Assembly: GCF_051622035.1 (NCBI RefSeq)
Contig: NC_135357.1
Span: forward strand, 20,016,256-20,080,255
DNA: 64,000 nt
From: Arctopsyche grandis
Taxonomy: Eukaryota > Arthropoda > Insecta > Trichoptera > Hydropsychidae
Direction of reading: 5' to 3'
A program made the translations under genes and the position numbers. Shown here piece by piece: positions 35,980 through 47,109 of this stretch (position 1 is the stretch's first letter; each line of letters begins with the position of its first letter). Under the pieces are notes generated by a model. That model had not been told where the DNA came from, ran no database searches, and saw nothing but the letters and a program-made list of their open reading frames with translations.

Positions 35980-36300
35980 TTGCTCAATGCTGACCATCGT
36001 GGTCATTAATGTCATCTTGAATTTGATGGATGATCCGCCTCCACTCCCGGTTCTGTGTCAAATTAAAAGCAGCATTAAGGGACGATCCCGCCAGTTCTTT
36101 AATTTGGTCAGACTATCTCGGGATACCGTCCTCTAGCTCGCCTTTCCTCCAGCGTTCTGGTGTCTAGCCTCTCCAGACTCTTCCTGGGCATATAGCTAAA
36201 GTAGTAAAGAACTCTTTTCGTACATGAAGTGGAGTCTTTCCAAGACTGCCAGTTCTCTGAGATTGAAGATGTTCGTGCATCAAATTATTACAGCAAATGC
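35980..36300 (-). pseudogene. 3' fragment of a non-LTR retrotransposon (RT C-terminus)
   Basis: On the minus strand the text V-L-Y-Y-F-S-Y-M...L-E-R-L-D-T...R-A-R-G-R-Y-P, a stop, then S-D-Q-I-K-E-L-A-G-S-S-L-N...N-R-E-W-R-R-I-I-H ends in a stop. This is the pattern that closes many LINE polyproteins (RTE-like). Broken by stops and frame changes. Confidence 0.6.
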
Positions 36301-36309
36301 TATTCAAAT

Positions 36310-38633
36310 GCCAGTCTTTTCGTGGGTGTAAAAAAGAGGCGATTTTATAGATGTTTGGCGGCTCCTAGCTCCTATAAAAAATAAAACGATAGATGCATCC
36401 CAATGGTGGATATCCATAGCATATTAAAAAATAATTTCTCTAGTGCCATAATTGAGGAAGGGAGAAGTCTAATACGTTTGTATGGACAAAGCGCTGGTGT
36501 CCAGCCCTCTTAATATCCACAACTATCACATTAAAATTACCAATAAATATTATAAAGAAAACAAATACACTAGATCAGTTTTATTGGTTAAATATATTTA
36601 ATACAAATATATTTTGTGTCTTATATCTATATCACATTATAAATTCAATGTTAGCCTGAGTAAATTACTTACGTTTGTTTTAAATATTGATATTTACGAA
36701 ATATTATATTATATTGATTATAAAATTTTTGTTAAGTCTTAATCTTCATCACATGCTATTGGTAACAAGAAGATTATCTAGAAAGATACATCAAATGTAA
36801 TATAATAAATGGAAATACCACATTCTTACTATCAAATTTATTTTTCCACTGTTTACTCGAAATATATGAATCATTCTGAACTTCGCAATATAAATGAAAC
36901 ACAATCAAGGCAGAAAATAAAAATAAAAAACAATATAAAAAACCTTCTTTATAATATATATTTTTGGTTTCAATAAATTGTTCCATGGAATGTAACACAA
37001 CATTTGAACTAATACTTAATTATAAACGCACATCCAAATCAGAAAATAAATAAAAAATTTGGGCTATTATGGCTTTACTCGAATCTTTGCCTAGTTTAGT
37101 CAACGAGTGTCCACAAATTCTATAACTATCTTCCCTTACAGCGGAGAGACTAACTATATGAAGAAAGAGAAGGGCCTAACATATCAAATTGTAAATATCA
37201 AGCTGAAGTGCGATTACCATAAAAATATTTCAAATATTCACGTTGATTAAAAGATATACAATTAAAGCAATGACTAAATTTGATTGATCACCCATTTCAT
37301 AATAGCAATATCTGCGTTATCTATCCAACATGTAGTTAAAAAATTGTTCATTTTTGGAAACTATGTGGACTTATGCTGTTAATGCTCGAAAATAAAAAAA
37401 AAATAATTTAAATGGAAGAAAAATAAAGTAAAAACGTTTTATTTTGTTTAATAAATGTGTTTCTATAAAATAAAATTGAATTGACAACCAATACCCAAAA
37501 TTCTCAATATAAAAACATTCTCATGTAATACATGTATGTACATATTATATATCAAAACTCTAGTATATGTAATTCAGTTAAACCATAAAACAATTGATGT
37601 TTGAATGAACACTGAAATTTCATTTTCAATACTAGTCAGTTACTAATGTGTAAATAAAAAAAATTTCAGTGCATTCCTATAGCACAGTTTACATCAAATG
37701 CAATTCGCAATAAATTAAACTATAAGTTTCAGTTGGACTACAAACATCAAAAGCAACTGTTTAGCACAATATAACATAAAAATGTGACAATGCATATCAG
37801 ACTTTATAAAGTAGTCTTTTGATAAAAAAAAAAACATAGTATATGCTTCTTTTTCCTATAAATATTTTTATTTTGATACTTTCAAAATCATTTCAGATTT
37901 TAATTCAATGTCTAAAATTTTTGTACGGCAATGAAAGTTGTAACGAAATTAAATTATAGGATTAAGGCTACATAGTATTCATATATTTTCGATTTTTTTT
38001 TTGTATGTTAATAAGAAAATCTGGTACTAACTTGAAACTAGGCACAAAAAAACAACAGTAATAGCTTAGAAATTCAATTTAAAAAATCTAAATATATTAT
38101 TTGTACTGAAAATTAAATTATAATCACTTAAATAAAACTTAAAAAACCAGTTTTAGATTTATTTCAGTCTACCAAATATATTACATGTATGTATATATGA
38201 CCTGCCATCCTAGACTGGCCATCAATTAACATTATTGAGAGATACATAAAAAGAAATAATTATATTTATATATATTTTTAATATACAACATAGCTTACTA
38301 CCTACATATATACGTACATAGAAACCATCACCAATTGGTTTTATTTACTCGTGGTAAAAAAATATTTCTGGCAACAATTATAAATGTATAAAGCTAACCA
38401 GATGCATAAGTAATATTACTAAGGTAACAAATTTTAAATTGACTAGTAATTTATAATCTTTGAAATGGACTAGCTGAAAATAAAAATAATTATTTTTTTA
38501 GTAAAATATTTTTGTTCTTTTCAATCAGTATATATTTATATACTATAGTTAGGTTAGAAACGAAAACAAAGGTGACAAGACCAAATATGACACACTGAAG
38601 ATACTCATTTTCCGTATCGCAAAACCCCTCCTG
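36310..38633. other. No gene seen
   Basis: AT-rich. A 20-bp repeat shared with 8876 lies near 36491. The part next to 38634 is presumably the 3' UTR of MOSPD2. Confidence 0.4.
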
Positions 38634-40082
38634 CTAGGGTCTATTACAGAATTCCCCGAAGGCTTCTGAAGATTGCCCAAAGCTCCGAAAGAAGTAAATG
38701 ATCAAACCGAGTAATAGAGCCGAAAGAGTAACGTTGACAAGTTGAACGGTTTTCAAGCTCTTCAATTGAGAGTCTAAAACATCTTGACTCGATTTAATCG
38801 AAGCGACTGCTTGATTTAATACTGTTATTTGCTTTTCGTTATCCGTGACTTGCACACTCGGCTCCACACCCCCATTTTTAGGGAATTCAGCCGTCTGTAC
38901 TGTACAACGTAGTCTATGTTGCTCTATCGATAACTTAGACATGTCTCTCCAAAGCTCGGCCAGCTCTTGGGGCGTCATCGATGCGTTGTTTATAGGGGTG
39001 CACACAATCAGGAATTTAATTCTTGCAGCCGCCGCGCTCGGAGCTTGACCAGTAGCCGTCAAAGATAGCTTGATAACTTCCGATTTACCCGATGCGAGGA
39101 CTCCCACACTGGGCCATACTTTAGTTTTTTCTGGTGCGGTAGTTTTAATTTTATAGGCAATGTAACCGTTGTGACTGTTGGTCAGAGTAAAGCTGCTGCC
39201 GGCTTCCGCACCGTCGTTTTTGAAGACGATCGTATCGCGTGGCGAAAGCTTCATCATCGAATGACCCCCATCACTGTCACCATACTCGGGTGCATTCTCC
39301 CGACCGGGAGAACCAGGATCAGCAAACGTAACTTTCTTTGTAGACGTATCGTTGGCAGAGGGGAAATTAGTGGACACAAAAGAGAACGTGTAGTCGTCGT
39401 TGCCTCCCCATGACTTTTGAGCCTGATCCAACGGAATGAACAAACTGATGCCAGTCTTTGTGATGAATTTCATTTTAGCTACGGCTTTAGCAGGCAATAG
39501 GGTTTTGATGACTTTGAAAGCGGCATTGAGAACCCAAGGCATTTCATATATAAAGATGTAATTGAGAAAATCTGGATAATACAGTTTGAAAAGTGTTATA
39601 ATATAGCGAGTGAATTCCATATCCAGGTTGGAGATACCGGTGTCGGCCATGTCGAAGAAGACTGATATTTGACGATTATTATCGATTCGATCTAGACGCT
39701 CGAACCAATACACGAGACATCGCATGAGCTCGTCGAAGCTTCGCTGTCCTTTGACGTGCTTTTTACCTTTGAATATGAAAATTGTGCAGCCGTCCACGTC
39801 GCGGCCGCGGGGGTAGAAAAGTGCCTCCCGAATGTAATCCATGTTGATGTTGGACTCCGAGATGACGTTGGCACCGAAAGAAGTGCGCCAAGCGCAGGTG
39901 TCGACCATCATCTGGAGAGCGAGGGCTGCGTCGCCGTCGTGCTGCTCCAGGAATCGCTGCACGAAGCTGTCGTCCTGCATGCGAGCCGCGTCTGCCGGGT
40001 GCACTCCTCCCGCCACTCCTCCTGCCGCCACTTTGGCCTCCCATTGCGTCCGCAGTCCCGCCACGCTCCCCATTCTATTCAC
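38634..40082 (-). CDS. MOSPD2: MOSPD2-like ER tether: CRAL-TRIO + MSP domain + C-terminal anchor, 482 aa
   Basis: MOSPD2 is a tail-anchored ER protein whose MSP domain binds FFAT motifs to build membrane contact sites. Here: helical N-terminus (about 35-75); CRAL-TRIO fold (about 88-235; Y-P-R-G-R-D-V-D-G, F-F-D-M-A-D-T-G, N-Y-I-F-I-Y-E-M-P-W); Ser/Pro linker; MSP domain (about 277-395; L-S-P, F-T-L-T-N, Y-K-I-K-T-T-A-P); predicted coiled coil (about 410-445); one hydrophobic anchor near 447-468. Length is close to the vertebrate protein (about 518). The whole gene is a single exon, more GC-rich than its surroundings, especially at the 5' end, so a retrocopy origin is possible. The frame is intact. 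Confidence 0.9.
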   Translation of the reverse strand: MNRMGSVAGLRTQWEAKVAAGGVAGGVHPADAARMQDDSFVQRFLEQHDGDAALALQMMVDTCAWRTSFGANVISESNINMDYIREALFYPRGRDVDGCTIFIFKGKKHVKGQRSFDELMRCLVYWFERLDRIDNNRQISVFFDMADTGISNLDMEFTRYIITLFKLYYPDFLNYIFIYEMPWVLNAAFKVIKTLLPAKAVAKMKFITKTGISLFIPLDQAQKSWGGNDDYTFSFVSTNFPSANDTSTKKVTFADPGSPGRENAPEYGDSDGGHSMMKLSPRDTIVFKNDGAEAGSSFTLTNSHNGYIAYKIKTTAPEKTKVWPSVGVLASGKSEVIKLSLTATGQAPSAAAARIKFLIVCTPINNASMTPQELAELWRDMSKLSIEQHRLRCTVQTAEFPKNGGVEPSVQVTDNEKQITVLNQAVASIKSSQDVLDSQLKSLKTVQLVNVTLSALLLGLIIYFFRSFGQSSEAFGEFCNRP

Positions 40083-40389
40083 CTACTTCCCTTCTCGACA
40101 CTTCCCACTCAAATGCCAAACTGACAACAGCGACTGCTGCCAACACACTCACACACACACACAACTGTCACATCATTACTGACAACCGTAGAACAAACTC
40201 TGTACAAATGCATGCTTTTTTTGTCGTCCACATGGGCTGCGGGGCTGCGAACCTCCCAGTATAGTACATATGGTAATTGGACTATTCGTCACATTGGGGT
40301 GGTCACAAAGACAATTTTTGCCATGAAAATCGCGAATACACAATATTTAGCACTCAAGTTCTCGTTACTATGATAGTTATCGTTAGTAT
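40083..40389. promoter_or_regulatory. Upstream region of MOSPD2
   Basis: 307 bp between the MOSPD2 start codon and a solo LTR. It contains a short CA repeat (about 40148-40163). No TATA box at a convincing position was found. Confidence 0.35.
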
Positions 40390-41329
40390 TGTAGGAATCT
40401 CGTCATCGAAACATTCGAGCATATTCCACAACAACAAACCACATTCCTCGCATAACTCGCACACGTAAACAACACGTGCACTTCTTGGAATCAATCGCCA
40501 AACGTTCTAGTAAGTTCCACCCCTACAAGTCGAGTGGAACAAAACCGGTCGAAGAACACCTGCAGCCATTAAACTAAATCGAGCGGAACACCCCTACCAG
40601 TCGAGCGGAACTACACCGGTCGAAGAACACCTGCAGCCATTAAACTACATCGAGCGGAACGGTGCCAATCGTTCTAGCAAGTTCTACCCTAATCGACAAA
40701 AACACATTCCTCGCACACGCATAAACACCAGCTGCAACGAGTCACGTGATGCCCAAAAACAATATAAAAGGAGGTCCACTCCAAAAAACTTCAGTCGACC
40801 CACAGCAGCAAGCGTCGACACACAGCAGCAGACCAGTCGACCCACAGCAGCAAGCGTCGACACACAGCAGCAGACCAGTTGACCCACAGCAACAAGCGCC
40901 GACACACAGCAGCGGACCAGCCGAACGAGCCAGCAACACACTGCCGTATCCAGAGACCTTCTGAACATAGCCGAACGCCGAGCCAGCAACACTCTACAAT
41001 ATCCAGAGACCTGCTGAACATAGCCGAATGCCGAGCCAGCAACACACTGCCATATCCAGAGACTTTCTGAACATAGCCGAATGCCGAGCCAGCAACACAC
41101 TGCCATATCCAGAGACATCTGAACATAGCCGGATCCAGAGCAACGACACATTGCAGATCCAGCGGCCATCACGACACCAAGTCAACAGCCAATAGCCGCT
41201 TCAAGAAAACTTCCCCAAATACTCTAATACACTTGTACAATATTTAGGCAAACAATAAAACAACTTAAAACAAGCACAACAGTGTTTCGTTAGGCTGGGA
41301 TACGGTCAACACTACCTACCCCGCCTACA
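40390..41329 (+). mobile_element. Solo LTR
   Basis: Starts TGTAGGAATCTCGTC and ends ACCCCGCCTACA, like the LTRs at 42985. A 4-bp duplication gtat lies on both sides (40386-40389 and 41330-41333). TATAAAAGGAGG near 40764 and an AATAAA near 41255 mark promoter and polyadenylation signals. Two internal tandem blocks (agcgtcgacacacagcagca; gccgagccagcaacacac) enlarge it to 940 bp against 758 bp in the other copies. Confidence 0.85.
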
Positions 41330-41485
41330 GTATGATGGACTTTTCGGCTGCCAGATGTTCCGTTATAGAGGTTTTAGTGGCTTTGTGACGAGTAATTTGT
41401 GACCAGTAATCACCGAACCAGTACATATTCAAGCTATTTTTATTTTCATTCGATCACCGTCTCGCGAGCCGCTACTGATGCTGAC

Positions 41486-41763
41486 CAATCCCGGTTTTAG
41501 AGGGGCTGAGTCGGGCGGCGTCCGAGGGCGCCGAGTATGTTGGGGTGCCACTGTATGCACCAAAGGCGCTTTAAAATTTAAAATTAGGGCGCCAAAGACC
41601 CTAAAAAATTTTAGATTAGAGTGCCAAAGGCGAAACTTAAATTGATTATTTGAAATTGAAACTTATATCCTGTCTACAATGTCACAAAATAATTTGTCAT
41701 AATTTTCTAGGGGCGCTTAGAAAAAAATTCCCGAGAGCGCCATAGGGTGTAAGGCCGGCACTG
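41486..41763. mobile_element. hAT-type MITE, 278 bp
   Basis: Ends CAATCCCGGTTTTAG and, reversed, CAGTGCCGGCCTTAC. 8-bp flanks atgctgac and acgctgac (7 of 8 identical). A second copy starts at 42871. Confidence 0.7.
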
Positions 41764-42024
41764 ACGCTGACAACCTTTTAATTCTCTTTTAGACCTTATA
41801 GGACGGGTTAAGGTCTGTTCATACTTAACAGCACTGCACGACTCCGTTTCAAATATGTCATTTTATTACATTTCTATTCATATCTATCTACACGTCGCGG
41901 TCACGTCACGTTTACAGCAATTTGGCCGAGTGTAAGGCAAAATCGGCTTACTTATACATTAGAGGCCATGACGATACGGCGCAATATTGCTTACGTCGTA
42001 TTGTCGAGTACTTAAGCCGCCATT

Positions 42025-42144
42025 CCACCGAATACGTTGACGCAGACGTATCGCAACTGACGACCGCGACAGAACATACGTCAACGCGACGTATGTGCAT
42101 TCGTATGGGCTAAAACGATACGTCTGCGTCAACGTATTCGGTGG
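42025..42144. repeat. 29-bp perfect inverted repeat with nested palindrome
   Basis: ccaccgaatacgttgacgca... (42025-42053) pairs with 42116-42144. The loop holds a further acatacgtc/gacgtatgt pair. Probably a small foldback insertion inside the Harbinger-type element. Confidence 0.75.
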
Positions 42145-42285
42145 AAGAGCGCCTTTACAATATGAATGCATACACGTGCGTTCATAGCTACGCGTCAGAA
42201 TACAAGTCAGCAAAAACGATCGGATAAGAGATAAAAATGACCACTAACACGAAAGCCATGTGAAACGTAAAGGAGGTATGTAAAA

Positions 42286-42600
42286 ATGTTTCGGCGTTTA
42301 TCGAACGAAAAATTATGTATAATCGCGTTGTTGTTGGAAGAAGAAGCTCAAGAAGGCAATAAAAAAGCACAGAGGCGTTTTGATGTGCATCCCATGTTAA
42401 AAAACAGAAAAACCGAAGGAGAGTTTTGGACACTGTATAAGGAACTTGTGGATGATGGACAAAATATTTCCGTTAAAAATTTAAAAATTTTTAAAATATT
42501 TTTTCAATATTTGCGCCAAAATCATGTCAAAAGAACTTTCACTATCGATAATTGGTCCAAAACAGCAAAGCGGCAGACTCATTGCACGTAATTCGCGTGT
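42286..42600 (+). pseudogene. PIF/Harbinger transposase N-terminal remnant
   Basis: M-F-R-R-L-S-N-E-K-L then R-F-D-V-H-P-M-L-K-N-R...G-E-F-W-T-L-Y-K-E-L...F-F-Q-Y-L-R fits the N-terminus of HARBI1-type transposases. The next expected text (M-S-K-E-L-S...I-I-G-P-K) continues in another frame, so there is a frameshift. The DDE region is absent. Confidence 0.6.
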
Positions 42601-42870
42601 ATATCTCTACGATGGCCAAAAAGACGGATACGATACGTTAACGGATGTTGCTGTAAGGTATGAACAGGAAATGTTGGGTACTGCTGTAAGCCTGCCATGG
42701 CGTAAACGTGACGGTTGAAATGAACATACCCATACAAAATGTACCGAAGAATACTTTTCGTACGGCCGGATACCTGCTGAAGTCGGTTCGTGCCGACTAT
42801 GTATGAACAGACCTTTAGACGATACTTTTGTTAACAATGACCATTCTATGCATTCTACTTCTTTGCTGAC

Positions 42871-42984
42871 CAGTGCCGGTTTTAGGGGGGGGCTGGGTCG
42901 GGCGGTGTCCGAGGGTGCCGAGTATGTTCGGGTGCCACTGCATGCACCTGTTTTAAAATTTAAAATTAGGGCGCCAAAGACCCT
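42871..42984. mobile_element. Left part of a second hAT-type MITE, split by the LTR element
   Basis: Starts CAGTGCCGGTTTTAG and follows the MITE at 41486 up to ...gcgccaaagaccct. Its sequence resumes at 46430 (ccctaaaaaaatttagatt) and fades near 46490. Confidence 0.75.
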
Positions 42985-43742
42985 TGTAGGAATCTCGTCG
43001 TCGTCATCGTCATCGAAACCTTCGAGAATATTCCGCAACAACAAACTACATTCCCGAAACCCAGACGACATGCACCTGCAGTCATTATATTAAACTCAGG
43101 CGGAACGCCCCTACCAGTCGAGTGGAACCAAAACGGTCGAAACACGCCGCCACCATTAAAATACATCGAGCGGAAAGGCGCCAAGCATTCCAGAAAATTC
43201 GACGCCTCGACGAAAACAAAATTCCTCTCGTACGCGTCAATAACCACTTCCATCAAGCATTCCAGAAAATTCGACGCCTCGACGAAAACAAAATTCCTTT
43301 CGTACGCGTCAATAACCACTTCCACCAAGCATTCCAAAAACACTATAAAAGGAGGTACAGCCCAAACAAGACCAGTCGACCCACAACAGCAAGCGTCGAC
43401 ACACAGCACCAGACGAGTCGACCCACAGCAGCAAGCGTCGACACACAGCAGCAGACCAGTCAACATACAGCTCCTGACCAGCCACCACTACACTACGCGG
43501 ACTTGGAAGATCAACCAGCCGGACGAGCCAGCAACACACTGCCGTATCCAGAGACCTTCCGTACATAGCTGAATGCCGAGCCAGCGACACTCTACCATAT
43601 CCAGAGACCGCTGAACGACATACTTTTGCCCACAAATACCATACCTTTGTACAACCATAGGCAAACAATAAAACTTTATAAAACTAGCACAACAGTGTTT
43701 CGTTAGGCTGGGATACGGTCAACACATCGTACCCCGCCTACA
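42985..43742 (+). repeat. LTR 1 (758 bp)
   Basis: TGTAGGAATC...CCGCCTACA. It has a TATAAAAGGAGG promoter motif near 43345 and an AATAAA near 43669. Confidence 0.9.
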
Positions 43743-43743
43743 T

Positions 43744-43767
43744 TGGTACTACCCCGACGTGATTTGA
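43744..43767 (+). other. Primer-binding site candidate
   Basis: tggtactaccccgacgtgat begins two bases after the LTR and continues tttgaac. It is complementary to a tRNA 3' end and T-arm apart from two or three bases. The related tail at 46340 reads tggtgacccc. Confidence 0.6.
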
Positions 43768-43879
43768 ACTACGCAGCCTTCATAGCAGTCAACAGCGCAG
43801 TCAACACGGCAGCCCACAGTGCAGCCTCCACAACAACCAACAGCCGCCACGACAGCAGTCAACAGCGCAGTCAACATAG

Positions 43880-44010
43880 CAGCCCACAGCGCAGCCTACA
43901 TAGCAGCCCACAGCGCAGCCTACATAGCAGCCCACATCGCAGCCTACATAGCAGCCCACAGCGCAGCCTACATAGCAGCCCACATCGCAGCCTACATAGC
44001 AGCCTACATA
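43880..44010. repeat. 24-bp tandem repeat in LTR-element interior
   Basis: Unit catagcagcccacagcgcag plus ccta, about five copies. Confidence 0.8.
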
Positions 44011-44610
44011 GCAACCGCAGACTTCATGCAACCGCAGACTTCATGCAACCGCAGCCTTCAACGCAGTCTACAACGCAACCCTCAACGCAGACTTCAAACG
44101 CAGTCCGCTACATGTCCCCACAACTAGTGACCATGTCAAACAACTCCGCAGCTTTCGCCACAACAAAACGCAACCCGGAGACAACAACCAAATGGATCCA
44201 CTACTGTTGATCCGCCAGCACCGCTCATCACACCTTCGATGATTCATCACCTCGATGAGCCCATGCAGGACGCCGCAGCCTGCACAACAGCACCGTCCAG
44301 ACCGTCACAAACCTTCACTACCATTGTAACGACCGCAACAGTAACATGGTGTGAAAGTACATATGGACCAGCTACCAACACAACCCGCTGTTGAGTCAAC
44401 CCACTCCAGCACAACCGGCGAAACAAATCGCCACTGAGCCAACTAGCTCCAACACAACACAGCCGCTGTCGAGACAACTAACTCCAGCACAATCAGCACA
44501 ACGCCTGCACAACAACATCGTCCAGACCACCAACCTTCACTATCAACGTAGCCTAGACAGAATAAGCAACATGGTAGAAAAGAACAACTCGGACTGGTAC
44601 GCAAAACGAG

Positions 44611-45255
44611 ACCCGCTGTCGAGACAACCGACTCCAGCACAACCAACGAAGACCAGCACTCAACGCACTTCGCTAACCAACAGTCTCCACACAAATTCCG
44701 CTGTCGAGACAACTAACTCCAGCACAACCAACGAAGACCAGCACTCAACGCACTTCGTCAACCAACGTTCTTCACGCAAGATCCGCTGTCGAGACAACTA
44801 ACTCCAGCACAACCAACGAAGACCAGCACTCAACGCACTTCGTCAACCAACGTTCTTCACGCAAGATCCGCTGTCGAGACAACTAACTCCAGCACAACCA
44901 ACGAAGACCAGCACTCAACGCACTTCGTCAACCAACGTTCTTCACGCAAGACCCGCTGCCGAGACAACTAACTCCAGCACAACCAACGAAGACCAGCACT
45001 CAACGCACTTCGTCAACCAACGTTCTTCACGCAAGATCCGCTGTCGAGACAACTAACTCCAGCACAACCAACGAAGACCAGCACTCAACGCACTTCGTCA
45101 ACCAACGTTCTTCACGCAAGATCCGCTGTCGAGACAACTAACTCCAGCACAACCAACGAAGACCAGCACTCAACGCACTTCGTCAACCAACGTTCTTCAC
45201 GCAAGATCCGCTGTCGAGACAACTAACTCCAGCACAACCAGCAAAACAGTCACGC
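44611..45255. repeat. 85-bp tandem repeat in LTR-element interior
   Basis: Eight units starting at 44611, 44696, 44781, 44866, 44951, 45036, 45121 and 45206, each with ccgctgtcgagacaac. The later units are nearly identical. Length is not a multiple of 3, so it is not a coding repeat. Confidence 0.9.
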
Positions 45256-45515
45256 GAATGACTCCACGCAGAACACAGCAGCCTGCACAACAGCACCATC
45301 CAAGCCATTACAAACCTTCACTGCCAACGCAGCTCGCCCAAAATAAGCAACCTGGTAGAGAACAAGACTTGGACCGGCATGCAACACAAGACCCGCTGTC
45401 GAGACAACTTTCTCCAGCACAACCGGACAAACAACGACGCCATCGAGTCAATAGACTCCAACACATCAAGATTCCCACAAAATCACACACATCGTTAACA
45501 CTCACCGGAGAGCCA

Positions 45516-46273
45516 TGTAGGAATCTCGTCGTCGTCATCGTCATCGAAACCTTCGAGAATATTCCGCAACAACAAACTACATTCCCGAAACCCAGACGAC
45601 ATGCACCTGCAGTCATTATATTAAACTCAGGCGGAACGCCCCTACCAGTCGAGTGGAACCAAAACGGTCGAAACACGCCGCCACCATTAAAATACATCGA
45701 GCGGAAAGGCGCCAAGCATTCCAGAAAATTCGACGCCTCGACGAAAACAAAATTCCTCTCGTACGCGTCAATAACCACTTCCATCAAGCATTCCAGAAAA
45801 TTCGACGCCTCGACGAAAACAAAATTCCTTTCGTACGCGTCAATAACCACTTCCACCAAGCATTCCAAAAACACTATAAAAGGAGGTACAACCCAAACAA
45901 GACCAGTCGACCCACAACAGCAAGCGTCGACACACAGCACCAGACGAGTCGACCCACAGCAGCAAGCGTCGACACACAGCAGCAGACCAGTCAACATACA
46001 GCTCCTGACCAGCCACCACTACACTACGCGGACTTGGAAGATCAACCAGCCGGACGAGCCAGCAACACACTGCCGTATCCAGAGACCTTCCGTACATAGC
46101 TGAATGCCGAGCCAGCGACACTCTACCATATCCAGAGACCGCTGAACGACATACTTTTGCCCACAAATACCATACCTTTGTACAACCATAGGCAAACAAT
46201 AAAACTTTATAAAACTAGCACAACAGTGTTTCGTTAGGCTGGGATACGGTCAACACATCGTACCCCGCCTACA
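45516..46273 (+). repeat. LTR 2 (758 bp)
   Basis: Same length and almost the same sequence as LTR 1. It is followed by a second primer-site-like ttggtactaccccgacgtg, as if another internal region began here. Confidence 0.9.
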
Positions 46274-47024
46274 TTGGTACTACCCCGACGTGATCTACGC
46301 AACCTTCTGATCATCCAACAGCGCTGTCAACACATCGCTACCCCGCCTACATTGGTGACCCCATCTTTGAACCACACAACAGTGTTTCGTTAGGCCGGGA
46401 TACGGTCAACACATCGTACCCCGCCTACACCCTAAAAAAATTTAGATTAGTGCGAAAAGGCAAAACTTAAATTGATTATTTGAATTTGAATAAATAATTG
46501 TTGTCAATTTTACGCGGTACGTCTCTATAAATACGCTACATCTCACGGCATATAATCGGATCAATTTACTTATAAAAATGTATCCTATGTTGTTTATTGT
46601 GTTTTTTAATGTACTGTGCAATTTTTACCGTTTTTGTGTAATATTTTTATTTTTTATTTTTATTTTTTTATTTTTTTTATTTTTACATATATACCAGGAA
46701 GGCCTTACAGGAAAATCCCAATGCGCCTTCCTGGCCAATTACAAATACAAATGCAGCATTTTTTTATTATAAGTCGTTGAATTGCGAGACACTGAAAAAA
46801 CTCGCAAATTAACGAGACATCTATGAATTGTACATAAATTTTTATTGTACATCCATCAAATTTCAAATAGTGGTGACATAGTAGGTAGGAAGGATTTTTA
46901 GCCATTTTTTTTTCCGGGAACCGTTTCAACAATGAAATCAGAGAAAATTGGCAAACTCTGATAGGAAACGATCAACCTGGAGTCACAAATCCAGGTCTGA
47001 CCAACAGCATACTCTGAAAAATTC

Positions 47025-47100
47025 ATTTTCATTCAGGGATAGAACCCGGCACCTTCTTGACGATAAGCAGAAGCTTAACGTCCGAGCTATGCTGCTGGCT
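47025..47100 (-). repeat. tRNA-derived SINE head
   Basis: On the minus strand, A box TAGCTCGGACGTTA (47076-47089) and B box GGTTCTATCC (47037-47046), 29 nt apart. An open frame across this stretch is not taken as a gene. Confidence 0.6.
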
Positions 47101-47109
47101 AAACAAACT

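Larger units (their letters stand above)
41811..42814. mobile_element. PIF/Harbinger-type element, degraded
   Basis: Terminal inverted repeat AGGTCTGTTCATAC at both ends, with TTA flanks (41808-41810 and 42815-42817), the usual Harbinger target duplication. Contains an N-terminal transposase remnant and a nested hairpin. Confidence 0.75.
42985..46429 (+). mobile_element. Non-autonomous LTR retroelement with extra partial LTR ends
   Basis: Inserted in a hAT MITE, with a ccct duplication (42981-42984 and 46430-46433). The interior (43743-45515) has no gag or pol, only tandem repeats. Beyond the second LTR are two further LTR tails, each ending ccccgcctaca. The two full LTRs are almost identical (one difference noticed, near 43360 and 45888), so the insertion is young. 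Confidence 0.85.

Noticed and set aside
43743..44210. 155-codon frame as a gag-like protein
   Set aside because: Made of a 24-bp tandem repeat, with no nucleocapsid, protease or matrix motif.
43880..45255. CRISPR-like array
   Set aside because: Repeats are directly adjacent with no unique spacers, and the DNA is eukaryotic.
45258..46103. 281-codon plus-strand and 229-codon minus-strand frames
   Set aside because: They run through LTR 2, and the same frames recur in LTR 1. LTR sequence, not a gene.
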